Positions 56,166 through 64,000 of a stretch of DNA of 64,000 bases are shown one piece after another (position 1 is the first letter of the stretch; every line of letters starts with the position of its first letter). The notes under the pieces were generated by a model. That model made no database searches. It saw only the letters and a list, made by a program, of their open reading frames with translations, and was not told where the DNA came from. The DNA is from Candidatus Roseilinea sp. (GTDB taxonomy: Bacteria; Chloroflexota; Anaerolineae; J036; Brachytrichaceae): assembly GCA_026003755.1 (NCBI GenBank), contig BPHV01000001.1:842393-906392 (forward strand). Reading direction: 5' to 3'. The position numbers and the translations under genes were made by a program.

Positions 56166-57932
56166 ATGAACCTGGAAGAACTTAACGCAACGGCAACGAG
56201 CGAGCGCCTGGCACGCATGAAGAAGCGCCACCACATGTATGTGTGCGTGGGCACGGCCTGCCAAGCGCTCAACAGCGAGCAGATCGCCAAGGCGCTGCAG
56301 GCCGAGTTGAAACAGCGCGGCCAGGCCGCCGATGTGGAGGTCAAGTGCGTCGGCTGTCCCGGCCTGTGCTCGCTCGGCCCGCTGGTCGAGATCGAGTCGC
56401 GGGTCAACGGCCAGGCTGCGGCCGCCGAGGCAGAGGACGATCGGCGCAGGTCAGTCCTGTATCAGTTCGTCAAGCCGGAGGATGCCGGCGAGATCGTCGC
56501 CCACTTGGATGGCGAGCCGGTCAAACGGCTGGAGACGCCGCTGGATCAGCCGTTCTTCACTCGCCAGACCAAGATTGTGCTAGAGCATTGCGGCAAGATA
56601 GACCCAGAGCGCATTGAGGATTACATCGCCGTCGGAGGGTATCAAGCGTTATTGAAGGTGCTGACCGAGATGACGCCGCAGCAGGTGATTGACGAGATCA
56701 CCCGCAGCGGCCTGCGCGGGCGCGGCGGAGCCGGCTTTCCTACTGGCCTGAAGTGGGGCACCGTGGCCAAGTCCGACCCAAGTGCGTATCCGACCCACGT
56801 GCCGGAGGGCATCCAGTCGCGCAAGTTTGTGATTTGCAACGGCGACGAGGGCGACCCAGGCGCGTTCATGGATCGCAGCGTGATGGAGGGCGATCCGCAT
56901 CGCATCTTGGAGGGCATGGCCATCGCGGCCTATGCCGTGGGCGCGAACCAGGGCTTCATTTACGTGCGCGCCGAGTATCCGCTGGCCGTGAAGCGGCTGC
57001 GCACGGCGATCCGCCAAGCGCAGCGCGCCGGCTTGCTCGGCAACGGCATCGGCGGCACGGCATTCAGCTTCAACGTGGACATTCGCTTGGGCGCCGGCGC
57101 GTTTGTGTGCGGCGAGGAGACGGCGCTCATGGCCTCGATCGAGGGCGGACGCGGCGTGCCGCGCCCACGGCCGCCCTTCCCTGCTGAGTCCGGCCTGTGG
57201 GGCTGTCCAACGCTCATCAACAACGTCGAGACGTTGGCCAACGTGCCGCCCATCATCATGAAAGGCGCGGCGTGGTTTGCCGGCATCGGCACGGAGAAGA
57301 GCAAAGGCACCAAGGTATTTGCGCTCACCGGCCAGGTGGCGAACACCGGCTTGATCGAGGTGCCGATGGGCATCTCGCTGCGCGAGATCGTGTTCGACAT
57401 CGGCGGCGGCATCCCCGGCGGTCGGCAATTCAAAGCCGTGCAAACCGGCGGGCCGTCTGGCGGGTGCATCCCGGCGCAGTTCTTGGACATGCCGGTGGAC
57501 TATGAGTCGCTGGCGAAGGTCGGCTCGATCATGGGCAGCGGCGGCATGATCGTGATGGACGACTCGACCGACATGGTGGAGGTCGCGCGCTTCTTCATGG
57601 AGTTCTGCATGGACGAATCGTGCGGCAAGTGCATCCCCTGCCGCGCCGGCACCGTCCAGATGCACCGCATCCTCACCAAGATTCAAGAGGGCCGGGCCAC
57701 CCGGCGCGACATCCAAATCTTGGAAGAGTTGTGCGACATGGTGAAACACACCAGCCTGTGCGGCTTGGGACAGAGCGCGCCCAATCCGGTCATCAGCACA
57801 CTGCGCTACTTTCGCGAGGAATACGAGCGGAAGGTGAATGGGGAGCAGAAGCCAGAAGCCAGAAGCCAGAGGGCAGAAGCCAGAGGCCAGAAGCCAGAGG
57901 GCAGAAGCCAGAAGCCAGCAATCAGAAGTTAG
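56166..57932 (+). CDS. hoxF: HoxF, NAD(P)H-binding diaphorase subunit
   Basis: The 588-aa flavoprotein carries FMN, one [4Fe-4S] and one [2Fe-2S] cluster. The N-terminal thioredoxin-like domain has [11 protein letters not shown] and [12 protein letters not shown]. The NuoF part has [18 protein letters not shown] (NADH site), [20 protein letters not shown] (FMN), YIYV-like [27 protein letters not shown] and the 4Fe-4S site [13 protein letters not shown]. After about residue 560 normal family sequence ends and the tail ([15 protein letters not shown] and on) is translated from a heptamer repeat, so it is probably functionless. Confidence 0.94.
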   Translation: MNLEELNATATSERLARMKKRHHMYVCVGTACQALNSEQIAKALQAELKQRGQAADVEVKCVGCPGLCSLGPLVEIESRVNGQAAAAEAEDDRRRSVLYQFVKPEDAGEIVAHLDGEPVKRLETPLDQPFFTRQTKIVLEHCGKIDPERIEDYIAVGGYQALLKVLTEMTPQQVIDEITRSGLRGRGGAGFPTGLKWGTVAKSDPSAYPTHVPEGIQSRKFVICNGDEGDPGAFMDRSVMEGDPHRILEGMAIAAYAVGANQGFIYVRAEYPLAVKRLRTAIRQAQRAGLLGNGIGGTAFSFNVDIRLGAGAFVCGEETALMASIEGGRGVPRPRPPFPAESGLWGCPTLINNVETLANVPPIIMKGAAWFAGIGTEKSKGTKVFALTGQVANTGLIEVPMGISLREIVFDIGGGIPGGRQFKAVQTGGPSGGCIPAQFLDMPVDYESLAKVGSIMGSGGMIVMDDSTDMVEVARFFMEFCMDESCGKCIPCRAGTVQMHRILTKIQEGRATRRDIQILEELCDMVKHTSLCGLGQSAPNPVISTLRYFREEYERKVNGEQKPEARSQRAEARGQKPEGRSQKPAIRS

Positions 57933-58018
57933 AAGTTAGAAGTTAGAAGTTAGAAGTTAGAGTTGGAGGTGGGGAGTTGGGAGTCGGGAGGCTCATCGCT
58001 CACGGCTCAACGCTCACA
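57845..58018 (+). repeat. Heptamer arrays at the hoxF-hoxU border
   Basis: A degenerate agaagcc array runs through the end of hoxF, then five perfect agaagtt units (57924-57958), then shorter ggagttg and gctcacg-like heptamers up to hoxU. All have period seven. The hoxF stop codon lies inside the array. Confidence 0.9.
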
Positions 58019-58026
58019 GCTAAATC

Positions 58027-58740
58027 ATGCCAAGAACACTTACGATCAACGGTCAGGAAATCAGCGCACGAAGCGACCAGACCATCCTGGAGGCCGCGCG
58101 CGATGCGCACATCCACATCCCGGTGTTGTGCCATTTGGACGGTCTCACCGACGTGGGCGCATGCCGGATGTGTTTGGTGGAGGTGGCCGGCTCGAACAAG
58201 CTCCTGCCCGCGTGCACGACGCGCGTGCAAGAGGGCATGGAGGTGCGCACCGACACCGAACGGCTGCGCGCCTATCGCCGGCAGATCATTGAGTTGCTGT
58301 TTGCCGAACGCAACCACGTCTGCGCCGTGTGCGTGGCCAACGGCCACTGCGAGCTGCAAAACCTTGGCATCGAGGTGGGCATGGATCACGTGCGCTACGA
58401 TTACATCTTCCCCACGCTGGGCGTGGACTTGTCGCACGAGCGCTTCGGCATGGATCACAACCGTTGCATTTTGTGCACGCGCTGCGTGCGCGCGTGCGAC
58501 CAACTGGAGGGCGCGCACACGATTGACGTGATGGGCCGCGGCGCCAAGTCGCTCATCATCCGCGATATGAACGTGCCCTGGGGCGAATCCATCACGTGCA
58601 CCAGTTGCGGCAAGTGCGTGATGGCCTGTCCAACCGGCGCCCTGTTCAAGCAGGGCTCCACCGTCGCCGAGATGGTGCACGACGCCGAGAAGCTGGCTTT
58701 CCTCAGGGCGGCGCGGGAGAAGAGGGTGTGGAACGTTTGA
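58027..58740 (+). CDS. hoxU: HoxU, iron-sulfur subunit of the diaphorase
   Basis: The 237-aa NuoG-N-like subunit links the diaphorase to the hydrogenase. The N-terminal plant-type ferredoxin domain has [20 protein letters not shown] and LLPACTTRV. The His/Cys cluster site is [15 protein letters not shown], and two C-terminal 4Fe-4S sites are [20 protein letters not shown] and [16 protein letters not shown]. All expected cysteines are present. The stop TGA merges into a gattgga heptamer array. Confidence 0.94.
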   Translation: MPRTLTINGQEISARSDQTILEAARDAHIHIPVLCHLDGLTDVGACRMCLVEVAGSNKLLPACTTRVQEGMEVRTDTERLRAYRRQIIELLFAERNHVCAVCVANGHCELQNLGIEVGMDHVRYDYIFPTLGVDLSHERFGMDHNRCILCTRCVRACDQLEGAHTIDVMGRGAKSLIIRDMNVPWGESITCTSCGKCVMACPTGALFKQGSTVAEMVHDAEKLAFLRAAREKRVWNV

Positions 58741-58775
58741 GATTGGAGATTGGAGATTGGAGATTGGAGATCGGG
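58741..58775 (+). repeat. Heptanucleotide tandem repeat (gattgga x4 plus variant)
   Basis: Four perfect gattgga units and one gatcggg, starting at the base after the hoxU stop and ending nine bases before the hoxY ATG. The array fills nearly the whole gap and so lies where the hoxY ribosome site should be; the GGAGA within the units may serve as that site. Confidence 0.9.
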
Positions 58776-58783
58776 ATTCAGAG

Positions 58784-59329
58784 ATGAGCAAACTCAGATT
58801 CGCATCGGTATGGATGGGCGGCTGCTCCGGCTGCCACATGTCGTTCCTCGACCTGGACGAGTGGTTGTTCGACTTGGCCGAGGCGGTGGAGGTGGTGTAT
58901 AGCCCGGTGGCCGATATCAAGACCTTCCCGGAGAATGTGGATGTGACGCTGGTCGAGGGCGCCATTGCCAACCAGGATCACCTGGAGCTGATCCACACCA
59001 TTCGCAAGCACAGCCGACTGGTCGTGTCGTTCGGCGACTGCGCGGTGACCGGCAACGTGACCGCCATGCGCAACCCGCTCGGCGGCGCCGAGGTCGTGCT
59101 CGACCGCGCCTATCAGGACGCGCAACTGCTGCGCCCCCAAGTCCCGCACGACGACGGCATCGTGCCGCCGCTGATAGATCGCGTGTTGCCGGTGCACGCC
59201 GTCATCCCGGTGGACTTGTACATCCCCGGCTGCCCGCCGCCGGCTAAACGCATTCGTGCAGTGCTGCAAGCCCTCATCGAGGGTAAGCCGCCAGAGATGA
59301 TCGGCCGCGAGATGTTGAAATTCGGTTGA
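58784..59329 (+). CDS. hoxY: HoxY, small subunit of bidirectional NiFe hydrogenase
   Basis: The 181-aa subunit carries the proximal [4Fe-4S] cluster next to the NiFe site. Its ligands are CSGCHMSFLD (two), FGDCAVTGN and YIPGCPPP. It is short, lacking the medial/distal cluster region and the Tat signal of uptake hydrogenases, as usual for group 3d cytosolic enzymes. The ATG is chosen after the heptamer array. Confidence 0.94.
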   Translation: MSKLRFASVWMGGCSGCHMSFLDLDEWLFDLAEAVEVVYSPVADIKTFPENVDVTLVEGAIANQDHLELIHTIRKHSRLVVSFGDCAVTGNVTAMRNPLGGAEVVLDRAYQDAQLLRPQVPHDDGIVPPLIDRVLPVHAVIPVDLYIPGCPPPAKRIRAVLQALIEGKPPEMIGREMLKFG

Positions 59330-59360
59330 ACGATTCATCGGGAGTGGGGAGTTGGCTATC

Positions 59361-59427
59361 TGACTTCTGACTTCTGACTTCTGACTTCTGACTTCTGACC
59401 TTCTGACCTTCTGACCTTCTGACCTTC
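59361..59427 (+). repeat. Tandem repeat (tgacttc x5, then tgaccttc x4)
   Basis: Five perfect heptamers (59361-59395) switch to four perfect octamers (59396-59427). The array is framed by gctatctga on both sides and ends 13 bases before the hoxH ATG. The heptamer is the reverse complement of gaagtca, hence related to the agaagtt array at hoxF-hoxU. Confidence 0.92.
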
Positions 59428-59440
59428 TGCTATCTGAGCC

Positions 59441-60880
59441 ATGACTCAACGGATTGTGATTGACCCGGTCACTCGGATCGAGGGCCACGCCAAGATTTCG
59501 ATCTACCTCGACGACGCCGGCGAAGTGAGCGACGCGCGCTTCCACGTGGTGGAGTTTCGCGGCTTCGAGAAGTTCTGCGAAGGCCGGCCGCTGGGCGAGA
59601 TGGCCGGCATCACGGCGCGCGTGTGCGGCATCTGCCCCGTCAGCCACCTGTTGGCCAGCGCCAAGACCGGCGACGACATCTTCGCCGTGAGCATTCCCCC
59701 AGCGGCGGAGAAGCTGCGCCGGCTGATGAACCTTGGCCAAATCGTGCAATCGCACGCGCTGAGCTTCTTCCACCTAAGCTCACCCGACCTGCTGCTGGGT
59801 TACGACAGCGATCCGGCCCAGCGCAACGTGTTCGGCTTGATCGCGCGCTACCCCGACCTGGCGCGCGGCGGCATTCGGTTGCGCCAGTTTGGCCAAGAAG
59901 TGATCGAGTTGCTGGGCGGGCGCAAGATCCATCCGGCTTGGGCGGTGCCCGGCGGCGTGCGCGAACCGCTGACGCCGGAGAACCGTGACTATTTGCGCGG
60001 CCGGCTGCCGGAAGCCCTCGACACGGTGAAGCGCGCGCTCGCCTTCTTCAAGCGCTACGCCGATGAGCACTCCGAGGAAGTGGCGCACTTCGGCAACTTC
60101 CCCACCCTATTCATGGGCTTGGTGAGCAAGGACGGCGGCCGGTGGGAGCATTACGACGGCTGGCTGCGCATCACCGACAGCGACGGGAACGTGTTGGTGG
60201 ATGGGTTCGACCCACGCCACTACGCCCAAATACTGGGCGAAGCGGTCGAGCCATGGTCTTACCTCAAATCGCCGTATTACAAACCGCTGGGCTATCCCGA
60301 CGGCGCGTATCGCGTTGGGCCGCTGGCGCGGCTGAACATCTGCTCCGGCATGGGGACGCCACAGGCCGATGCCGAACTGGCCGAGTTCCGGCAGCGCGGC
60401 AACGCGCACGGCGTGGTCACATCATCGTTCATGTATCACTACGCACGCCTCGTCGAGATCCTGGCTGCACTCGAGCGCATCGCGCTGCTGCTCGACGATC
60501 CAGACCTCCTCTCGACGCGCGTGCGCGCCAGCGGCGGCATCAACAAGCTGCACGGCGTCGGCGTCAGCGAAGCGCCGCGCGGCACGTTGTTCCACGACTA
60601 CGAAGTGGACGAGCACGGCATGATCCGTCGCGTGAACTTGATCATCGCCACCGGCCAGAACAACATCGCCATGAACCGCACGGTCAAGCAGATTGCGCAG
60701 CACTGGATCCACGGCGCAACGGCCGGTATTCCAGAAGGGCTGCTGAATCGGGTCGAGGCCGGCATTCGCGCGTTTGACCCGTGCCTGAGCTGCTCCACCC
60801 ACGCCATCGGCCACATGCCCATGATTGTGACGTTAGTCGGCAGCGACGGCGCGGTGCTTGCCGAGGTCAAACGTGAGTAA
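59441..60880 (+). CDS. hoxH: HoxH, large (NiFe) subunit of bidirectional hydrogenase
   Basis: The 479-aa catalytic subunit interconverts H2 and protons. Nickel ligands are in [13 protein letters not shown] (N-terminal RxCGxCxxxH) and [13 protein letters not shown] (C-terminal DPCxxCxxH). Conserved [20 protein letters not shown] opens the protein. About 25 residues after the last motif (from AIGHMPM) form the C-terminal extension that a maturation protease must remove after the motif histidine. The Hyp nickel-insertion genes are not in this window. Confidence 0.95.
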   Translation: MTQRIVIDPVTRIEGHAKISIYLDDAGEVSDARFHVVEFRGFEKFCEGRPLGEMAGITARVCGICPVSHLLASAKTGDDIFAVSIPPAAEKLRRLMNLGQIVQSHALSFFHLSSPDLLLGYDSDPAQRNVFGLIARYPDLARGGIRLRQFGQEVIELLGGRKIHPAWAVPGGVREPLTPENRDYLRGRLPEALDTVKRALAFFKRYADEHSEEVAHFGNFPTLFMGLVSKDGGRWEHYDGWLRITDSDGNVLVDGFDPRHYAQILGEAVEPWSYLKSPYYKPLGYPDGAYRVGPLARLNICSGMGTPQADAELAEFRQRGNAHGVVTSSFMYHYARLVEILAALERIALLLDDPDLLSTRVRASGGINKLHGVGVSEAPRGTLFHDYEVDEHGMIRRVNLIIATGQNNIAMNRTVKQIAQHWIHGATAGIPEGLLNRVEAGIRAFDPCLSCSTHAIGHMPMIVTLVGSDGAVLAEVKRE

Positions 60881-61346
60881 AGAGGTTGCCACCGACTTTC
60901 TGATCATCGGCTACGGCAACCCGTTGCGGCACGATGACGGCGCCGGCCCGCGCGTAGCCGAAATCGTGGCCTCTTGGCGCCTGCCCAACGTGCGCGCCAT
61001 TTCAGCGCACCAATTGACGCCAGAGCTCACCGATGCGCTGGCAAGCGCCGAAGTGGTGATCTTCGTAGACGCGCGACGCACTGACCCGCACGCCCAACCG
61101 CCTGCCGACGTCACCTTCACCGCGATCGGCGCAGCAGAAGATAGAGCAGGAGCGGCCGATACACACACGAGCGACCCACGAAGGCTGCTGGCGCTGACCC
61201 AACGACTATACGGACGCTGCCCGCAGGCTTGGTTAGTCTCGGTGCCCGGCGTGGACTTCGACTTCGGCGAGTCGCTCTCCGAACGGGCGCGTCAGGGCGT
61301 CGAAGTTGCGCTGCGCCGCATCCGGCTGCTCTTCACCAGTCGGTGA
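60873..61346 (+). CDS. hoxW: HoxW, hydrogenase maturation endopeptidase
   Basis: Protease that cuts the C-terminal extension of HoxH after nickel insertion. The 157-aa protein from GTG reads [32 protein letters not shown] (nickel-sensing Asp of the GNPLRxDDG motif), VIFVDARR (second metal-binding Asp), with [14 protein letters not shown] near the end. The start overlaps the hoxH stop by eight bases. A TTG 15 bases upstream is also open. Confidence 0.9.
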   Translation: MSKEVATDFLIIGYGNPLRHDDGAGPRVAEIVASWRLPNVRAISAHQLTPELTDALASAEVVIFVDARRTDPHAQPPADVTFTAIGAAEDRAGAADTHTSDPRRLLALTQRLYGRCPQAWLVSVPGVDFDFGESLSERARQGVEVALRRIRLLFTSR

Positions 61347-61391
61347 AGCAGAATCATCGCTCACTCAGCATGACGGTCTAGACTAGATGCT

Positions 61392-62771
61392 ATGACCACG
61401 ATTACTTCATTGACGCAATTCGCAGCGCTGCCCGGGCGCCGAAGCCCGCTCATCTTCGACGCCGCGTGGGACATCCGGCGCAAAGGCTTTCTGCAATTTC
61501 TACACGACGAATGGCGCCGACATGGCGACTTGTTTGAAATCCAGATCGGCCCGCGCAAGATGACCTTGGCCATCCATCCCGATCACGTGCATCACATCAG
61601 CATCGTTCGACGCGACATCTACGACAAGCGCGAAAGCTACGACATCGTGCGCGAGCTGCTGCTGGGGAACGGGGTGCTGACGGCCACCGGCGCAGCCTGG
61701 CGCCGACAGCGCCAACTGATGTCGCCCTTCTTTACGCCGCGCGGCGTCGAGCAGTTCCTGGCGATCATCATTCGCGACGCGCAGCAATTCATCGCGCGCT
61801 GGCAAGGCAAGGTTGGCTCCGTCGTCGAGATGCTCGACGAGATGATGTTCGTGACGGCCTCGATCATCCTACGTAGCCTGTTCACCACCGAATCGGACGA
61901 GACGCTGTTGGAGCTGAAGAACGACGTTGAAACGATGATCCAGTTCACCGCGACCCGTCAGAGCAGGCCGCTGAGGCTGCCGATGTGGCTCAAGATCGGC
62001 GAGAACAGGCGCTACAGCCACGCGCACCGGCGCGTGCATGCGTATATCCAAGATGTGATCGCGCAGCGTCGCGCCATGCCGGTCGAACGCTGGCCGAACG
62101 ACTTGCTGAGCAAGCTGATGCTAGCGCGCGACGAGGAAACCGGCGAAGCGGTATCCGATGCGTTGCTGCGCGACGAGACGATCACCCTGTTCTTTGCCGG
62201 CCACGAAACAACCGCGCGCACGTTGACCTTTGCTTGGTATGCGTTAGCCAAGCAGCCAGAAGTCGCCCGCCGACTGCGCGACGAAATTGACACGGTGCTG
62301 GGCGATCGCGAGCCGACGGTCGAGGATCTCAAGCGCATGCCTTACACCTTGCAGGTCATCAAGGAAACGATGCGGTTGTATCCAGCCGCACCGCTCTATG
62401 CGCGTGACGCGACCCAGGACGACGTGATTGACGGGAAGCGCATCCCCGCCGGCTCCACCGTCATCCTCGCCCCTTTTCTCACACATCGCCATCCTCGGTT
62501 CTGGGATGAGCCGGAGCGATTCGATCCAGAGCGCTGGACGCCGGAGCGCGAAGCGTCGCAACACCCCTACGCCTATCATCCTTTCGCAGCCGGACAACGC
62601 ATCTGCCTGGGGAACAACTTCTCGCTATTCGAGTCGCATATCCTGCTGGCGATGCTGGCGCGGCAATTTACGCCCGAATTGGCCAACCCGCGACACGACC
62701 CACAGCTCGACATGGCCGGCACGCTGATCTCTCGCAATGGCATGCCGATGCGCATCGCACAACGGCGGTGA
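61392..62771 (+). CDS. Cytochrome P450
   Basis: The 459-aa heme monooxygenase has the I-helix oxygen-activation motif FFAGHETTARTLTFAWY, ExxR in IKETMRLYPAAPLY, a PERF-like segment (DEPERFDPERWTPER) and the heme-binding loop FAAGQRICLGNNFSLFE with the axial Cys. There is no membrane anchor, so it is a soluble bacterial form needing separate redox partners, none of which is encoded next to it. It resembles CYP102/CYP4-like fatty-acid or terpene hydroxylases in style, but the substrate is unknown. It stands alone between the hox genes and a convergent gene. Confidence 0.94.
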   Translation: MTTITSLTQFAALPGRRSPLIFDAAWDIRRKGFLQFLHDEWRRHGDLFEIQIGPRKMTLAIHPDHVHHISIVRRDIYDKRESYDIVRELLLGNGVLTATGAAWRRQRQLMSPFFTPRGVEQFLAIIIRDAQQFIARWQGKVGSVVEMLDEMMFVTASIILRSLFTTESDETLLELKNDVETMIQFTATRQSRPLRLPMWLKIGENRRYSHAHRRVHAYIQDVIAQRRAMPVERWPNDLLSKLMLARDEETGEAVSDALLRDETITLFFAGHETTARTLTFAWYALAKQPEVARRLRDEIDTVLGDREPTVEDLKRMPYTLQVIKETMRLYPAAPLYARDATQDDVIDGKRIPAGSTVILAPFLTHRHPRFWDEPERFDPERWTPEREASQHPYAYHPFAAGQRICLGNNFSLFESHILLAMLARQFTPELANPRHDPQLDMAGTLISRNGMPMRIAQRR

Positions 62772-62827
62772 GCTTGCCCCAAAGCCCCCAACGGCATCGC
62801 GGCGGCTTACCTCGCGCAAGGCTGCGC

Positions 62828-63634
62828 TTACCGAGTCGCCGGCAGCGCAGCCATCTCTAAAGTGACGCATAAGCCCACGTGATCCGACGGATACAGGGTT
62901 GGATCGGAGGGCGAGGGCTTGTTTAACACCACCTCGCACGAGCGCACGTGGAAGTTATCGTCCACAAAGATGTAGTCAAGCGTGCCGCGCCAAGGCTCGG
63001 GCTGGCGATGAGCGATCAGATTGCCGACCAGGCTCAACCCTTTGCGCGCGGCATGAAACCGATACACCAGCGGCGTCGGACAGGTGTAATCCGGCTCCCG
63101 TCCATGCGCGACTTCATACGCCGACGAAAACGATTCCTTCATCATGCGGATCGTGCGCATCTCGGGAGTGGCGTTGAAGTCGCCGCAGACGACCACCGGA
63201 TAGCTCGCTGCAGCCAACCGCAACCAATTGAGCACCCGCTGCACCTGGTGCGTGCGCTTGATGTGGTCGTAGACGTGAAACATGAAATGGCCGTTGACTA
63301 TCACAATCGGCCGATCCCCTACGCGCAAGCGCACGGCTTGCGCAACGCGCGACTGCGCAACCAGGCTGAGTGTATGGCACCCCTCGACCGGCAGTCGGCT
63401 GAGCGTGGCAATGGCTTCGCGCTTGGCCAACGCGCCGGTCTTGGGCGAGGTATGCACGGTGTATCCGCCGAGCTGCTCCGCCAGCCACTCCGCGTTGTTG
63501 TGCGGCAGGCTCACCTCCTGCAGCGCGATCACATCCGGCTGTAGCTCGGCCAACTCACGGACGATCAACTTGCGCCGATCGGGCCAACGCGACGGTTTGT
63601 TGAGCAAGTTGAAGGTGACCAGCTTAAACATCAC
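62828..63634 (-). CDS. Endonuclease/exonuclease/phosphatase family protein
   Basis: The 268-aa protein has the EEP order: FKLVTFNLLNKPSRWPDRR, the metal Glu in VIALQEVSLPHN, IVNGHFMFHVYDHIKRTHQV, the Asp/Asn pair in VVVCGDFNATPEM, TLDYIFVDDNFHV and the final SDHVGLCVTLE (Asp-His). The members range from DNA repair nucleases to sphingomyelinases and inositol phosphatases, so the substrate is open. No signal peptide is evident. Confidence 0.87.
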   Translation of the reverse strand: MMFKLVTFNLLNKPSRWPDRRKLIVRELAELQPDVIALQEVSLPHNNAEWLAEQLGGYTVHTSPKTGALAKREAIATLSRLPVEGCHTLSLVAQSRVAQAVRLRVGDRPIVIVNGHFMFHVYDHIKRTHQVQRVLNWLRLAAASYPVVVCGDFNATPEMRTIRMMKESFSSAYEVAHGREPDYTCPTPLVYRFHAARKGLSLVGNLIAHRQPEPWRGTLDYIFVDDNFHVRSCEVVLNKPSPSDPTLYPSDHVGLCVTLEMAALPATR

Positions 63635-63652
63635 TCTCGCCTAACGGGATCC

Positions 63653-64000
63653 TCAGGCGCCGCCGGCCTGTGTCACTTTTGCTGCCAAATCGCGATCGAA
63701 CGGCGGGGCGCGCACAATCAGCTTGCCATCCGACACAGCGACATCCGCCGCCGACAGCAGCGCGCCGGAGAATGTGTCGAACCACTGCACGCGATGCCGG
63801 CCAGCGCCCAGCGCTTCCAGTTCCAACGTGACGGCATCCAGGCGGCGCGGCATGAACCGAAAGGTGTGTTCTTCAGCCTGGCCGGTCGCGATCTGAACAC
63901 CGTATTGATACGCGCCCTCGTCCATGTTGTAGGCGCGGTTGCGCAGCCAGACCAGAACGCGATCCGGCGCGCGCAATCCCAGCGCGATGGCGTCTTGCTC
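63653..64000 (-). CDS. C-terminal end of a probable glycoside hydrolase (partial)
   Basis: The frame is open to the window edge, and the stop is at 63653-63655. The visible part (ALGLRAPDRVLVWLRNRAYN, TFRFMPRRLDAVTLELEALG, HRVQWFDTFSGALL, VAVSDGKLIVRAPPFDRDLA) resembles the small beta-sandwich domain (putative collagen-binding type, PF12904-like) that ends many GH5-like cellulase-family proteins. The catalytic domain would lie beyond the edge, so the overall identity is inferred. Confidence 0.6.
   Translation of the reverse strand, partial: EQDAIALGLRAPDRVLVWLRNRAYNMDEGAYQYGVQIATGQAEEHTFRFMPRRLDAVTLELEALGAGRHRVQWFDTFSGALLSAADVAVSDGKLIVRAPPFDRDLAAKVTQAGGA

Overview
The window is a GC-rich bacterial chromosome segment, most probably from a Chloroflexota bacterium of the Anaerolineae / Roseilinea type. 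This is inferred from protein style: lipoproteins with TPTATP-like linkers, a secreted protein ending in FLPLVLKN, a type-2 EF-G and a Hox hydrogenase. No rRNA is present to prove it. Most genes look like vertically inherited core genes, but about 24 kb in the middle (11.2-35.6 kb) looks acquired.

Left core region (1-11.1 kb). It holds an L,D-transpeptidase broken by a one-base frameshift, an N-acetylmuramoyl-alanine amidase coupled to a GNAT acetyltransferase, and a two-membrane-span protein. A strong promoter and a SAM-I riboswitch with terminator then control metY-metX-metW (methionine synthesis). tRNA-Asp(GTC) and a peptide ABC transporter (two permeases and a lipoprotein) follow.

Acquired block (11.2-35.6 kb). 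A frameshifted IS sits inside the remains of an IS5-type element. Next comes what reads as a complete chromosomal integron. The integrase gene intI (18901-19929, +) has the extra integron-specific domain and all five catalytic residues. A putative attI lies at its 5' side, and three cassettes run leftward with every gene on the minus strand. From attI outward they carry (1) an EcoRV-like restriction endonuclease with a D12-class adenine methyltransferase, (2) a secreted zincin metallopeptidase with an Ig-like lipoprotein, and (3) a coiled-coil protein of unknown function. Each cassette ends in a 72-82 bp imperfect palindrome bounded by R''/R' core sites, as expected for attC. An ISKra4-like remnant with 20-bp terminal repeats sits in the last codons of intI. 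Beyond it is a sugar catabolic operon: a DeoR regulator with its own promoter and triple-repeat operator, an amidohydrolase, a GH36-like glycosidase, a SIS isomerase/deaminase, an ABC sugar importer without ATPase, three lipoproteins, a LacD-type aldolase, a PfkB kinase and a GatZ-type protein. It fits uptake and breakdown of an alpha-linked galactosamine-type or related sugar through tagatose phosphates. The block ends at a second, badly decayed copy of the first IS, in the same orientation.

35.6-39.7 kb holds two secreted proteins of unknown function and an IS630-type remnant. The right core region (39.8-64 kb) holds miaA, a tyrosine phosphatase, rpsO-pnp, a class A penicillin-binding protein, a UbiA prenyltransferase, an alpha-oxoamine synthase with an aldehyde dehydrogenase, an EF-G-like GTPase, and a dihydroorotate-dehydrogenase-like gene followed by the NAD-linked bidirectional NiFe hydrogenase hoxEFUYH and its protease hoxW. 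A P450, an endonuclease/exonuclease/phosphatase-family protein and the C-terminus of a probable glycoside hydrolase close the window.

Several intergenic gaps, above all in the hox operon, carry tandem heptanucleotide arrays (agaagtt, gattgga, tgacttc, agaatga) like the short tandem repeats known from cyanobacteria. One array has become the C-terminal tail of HoxF.
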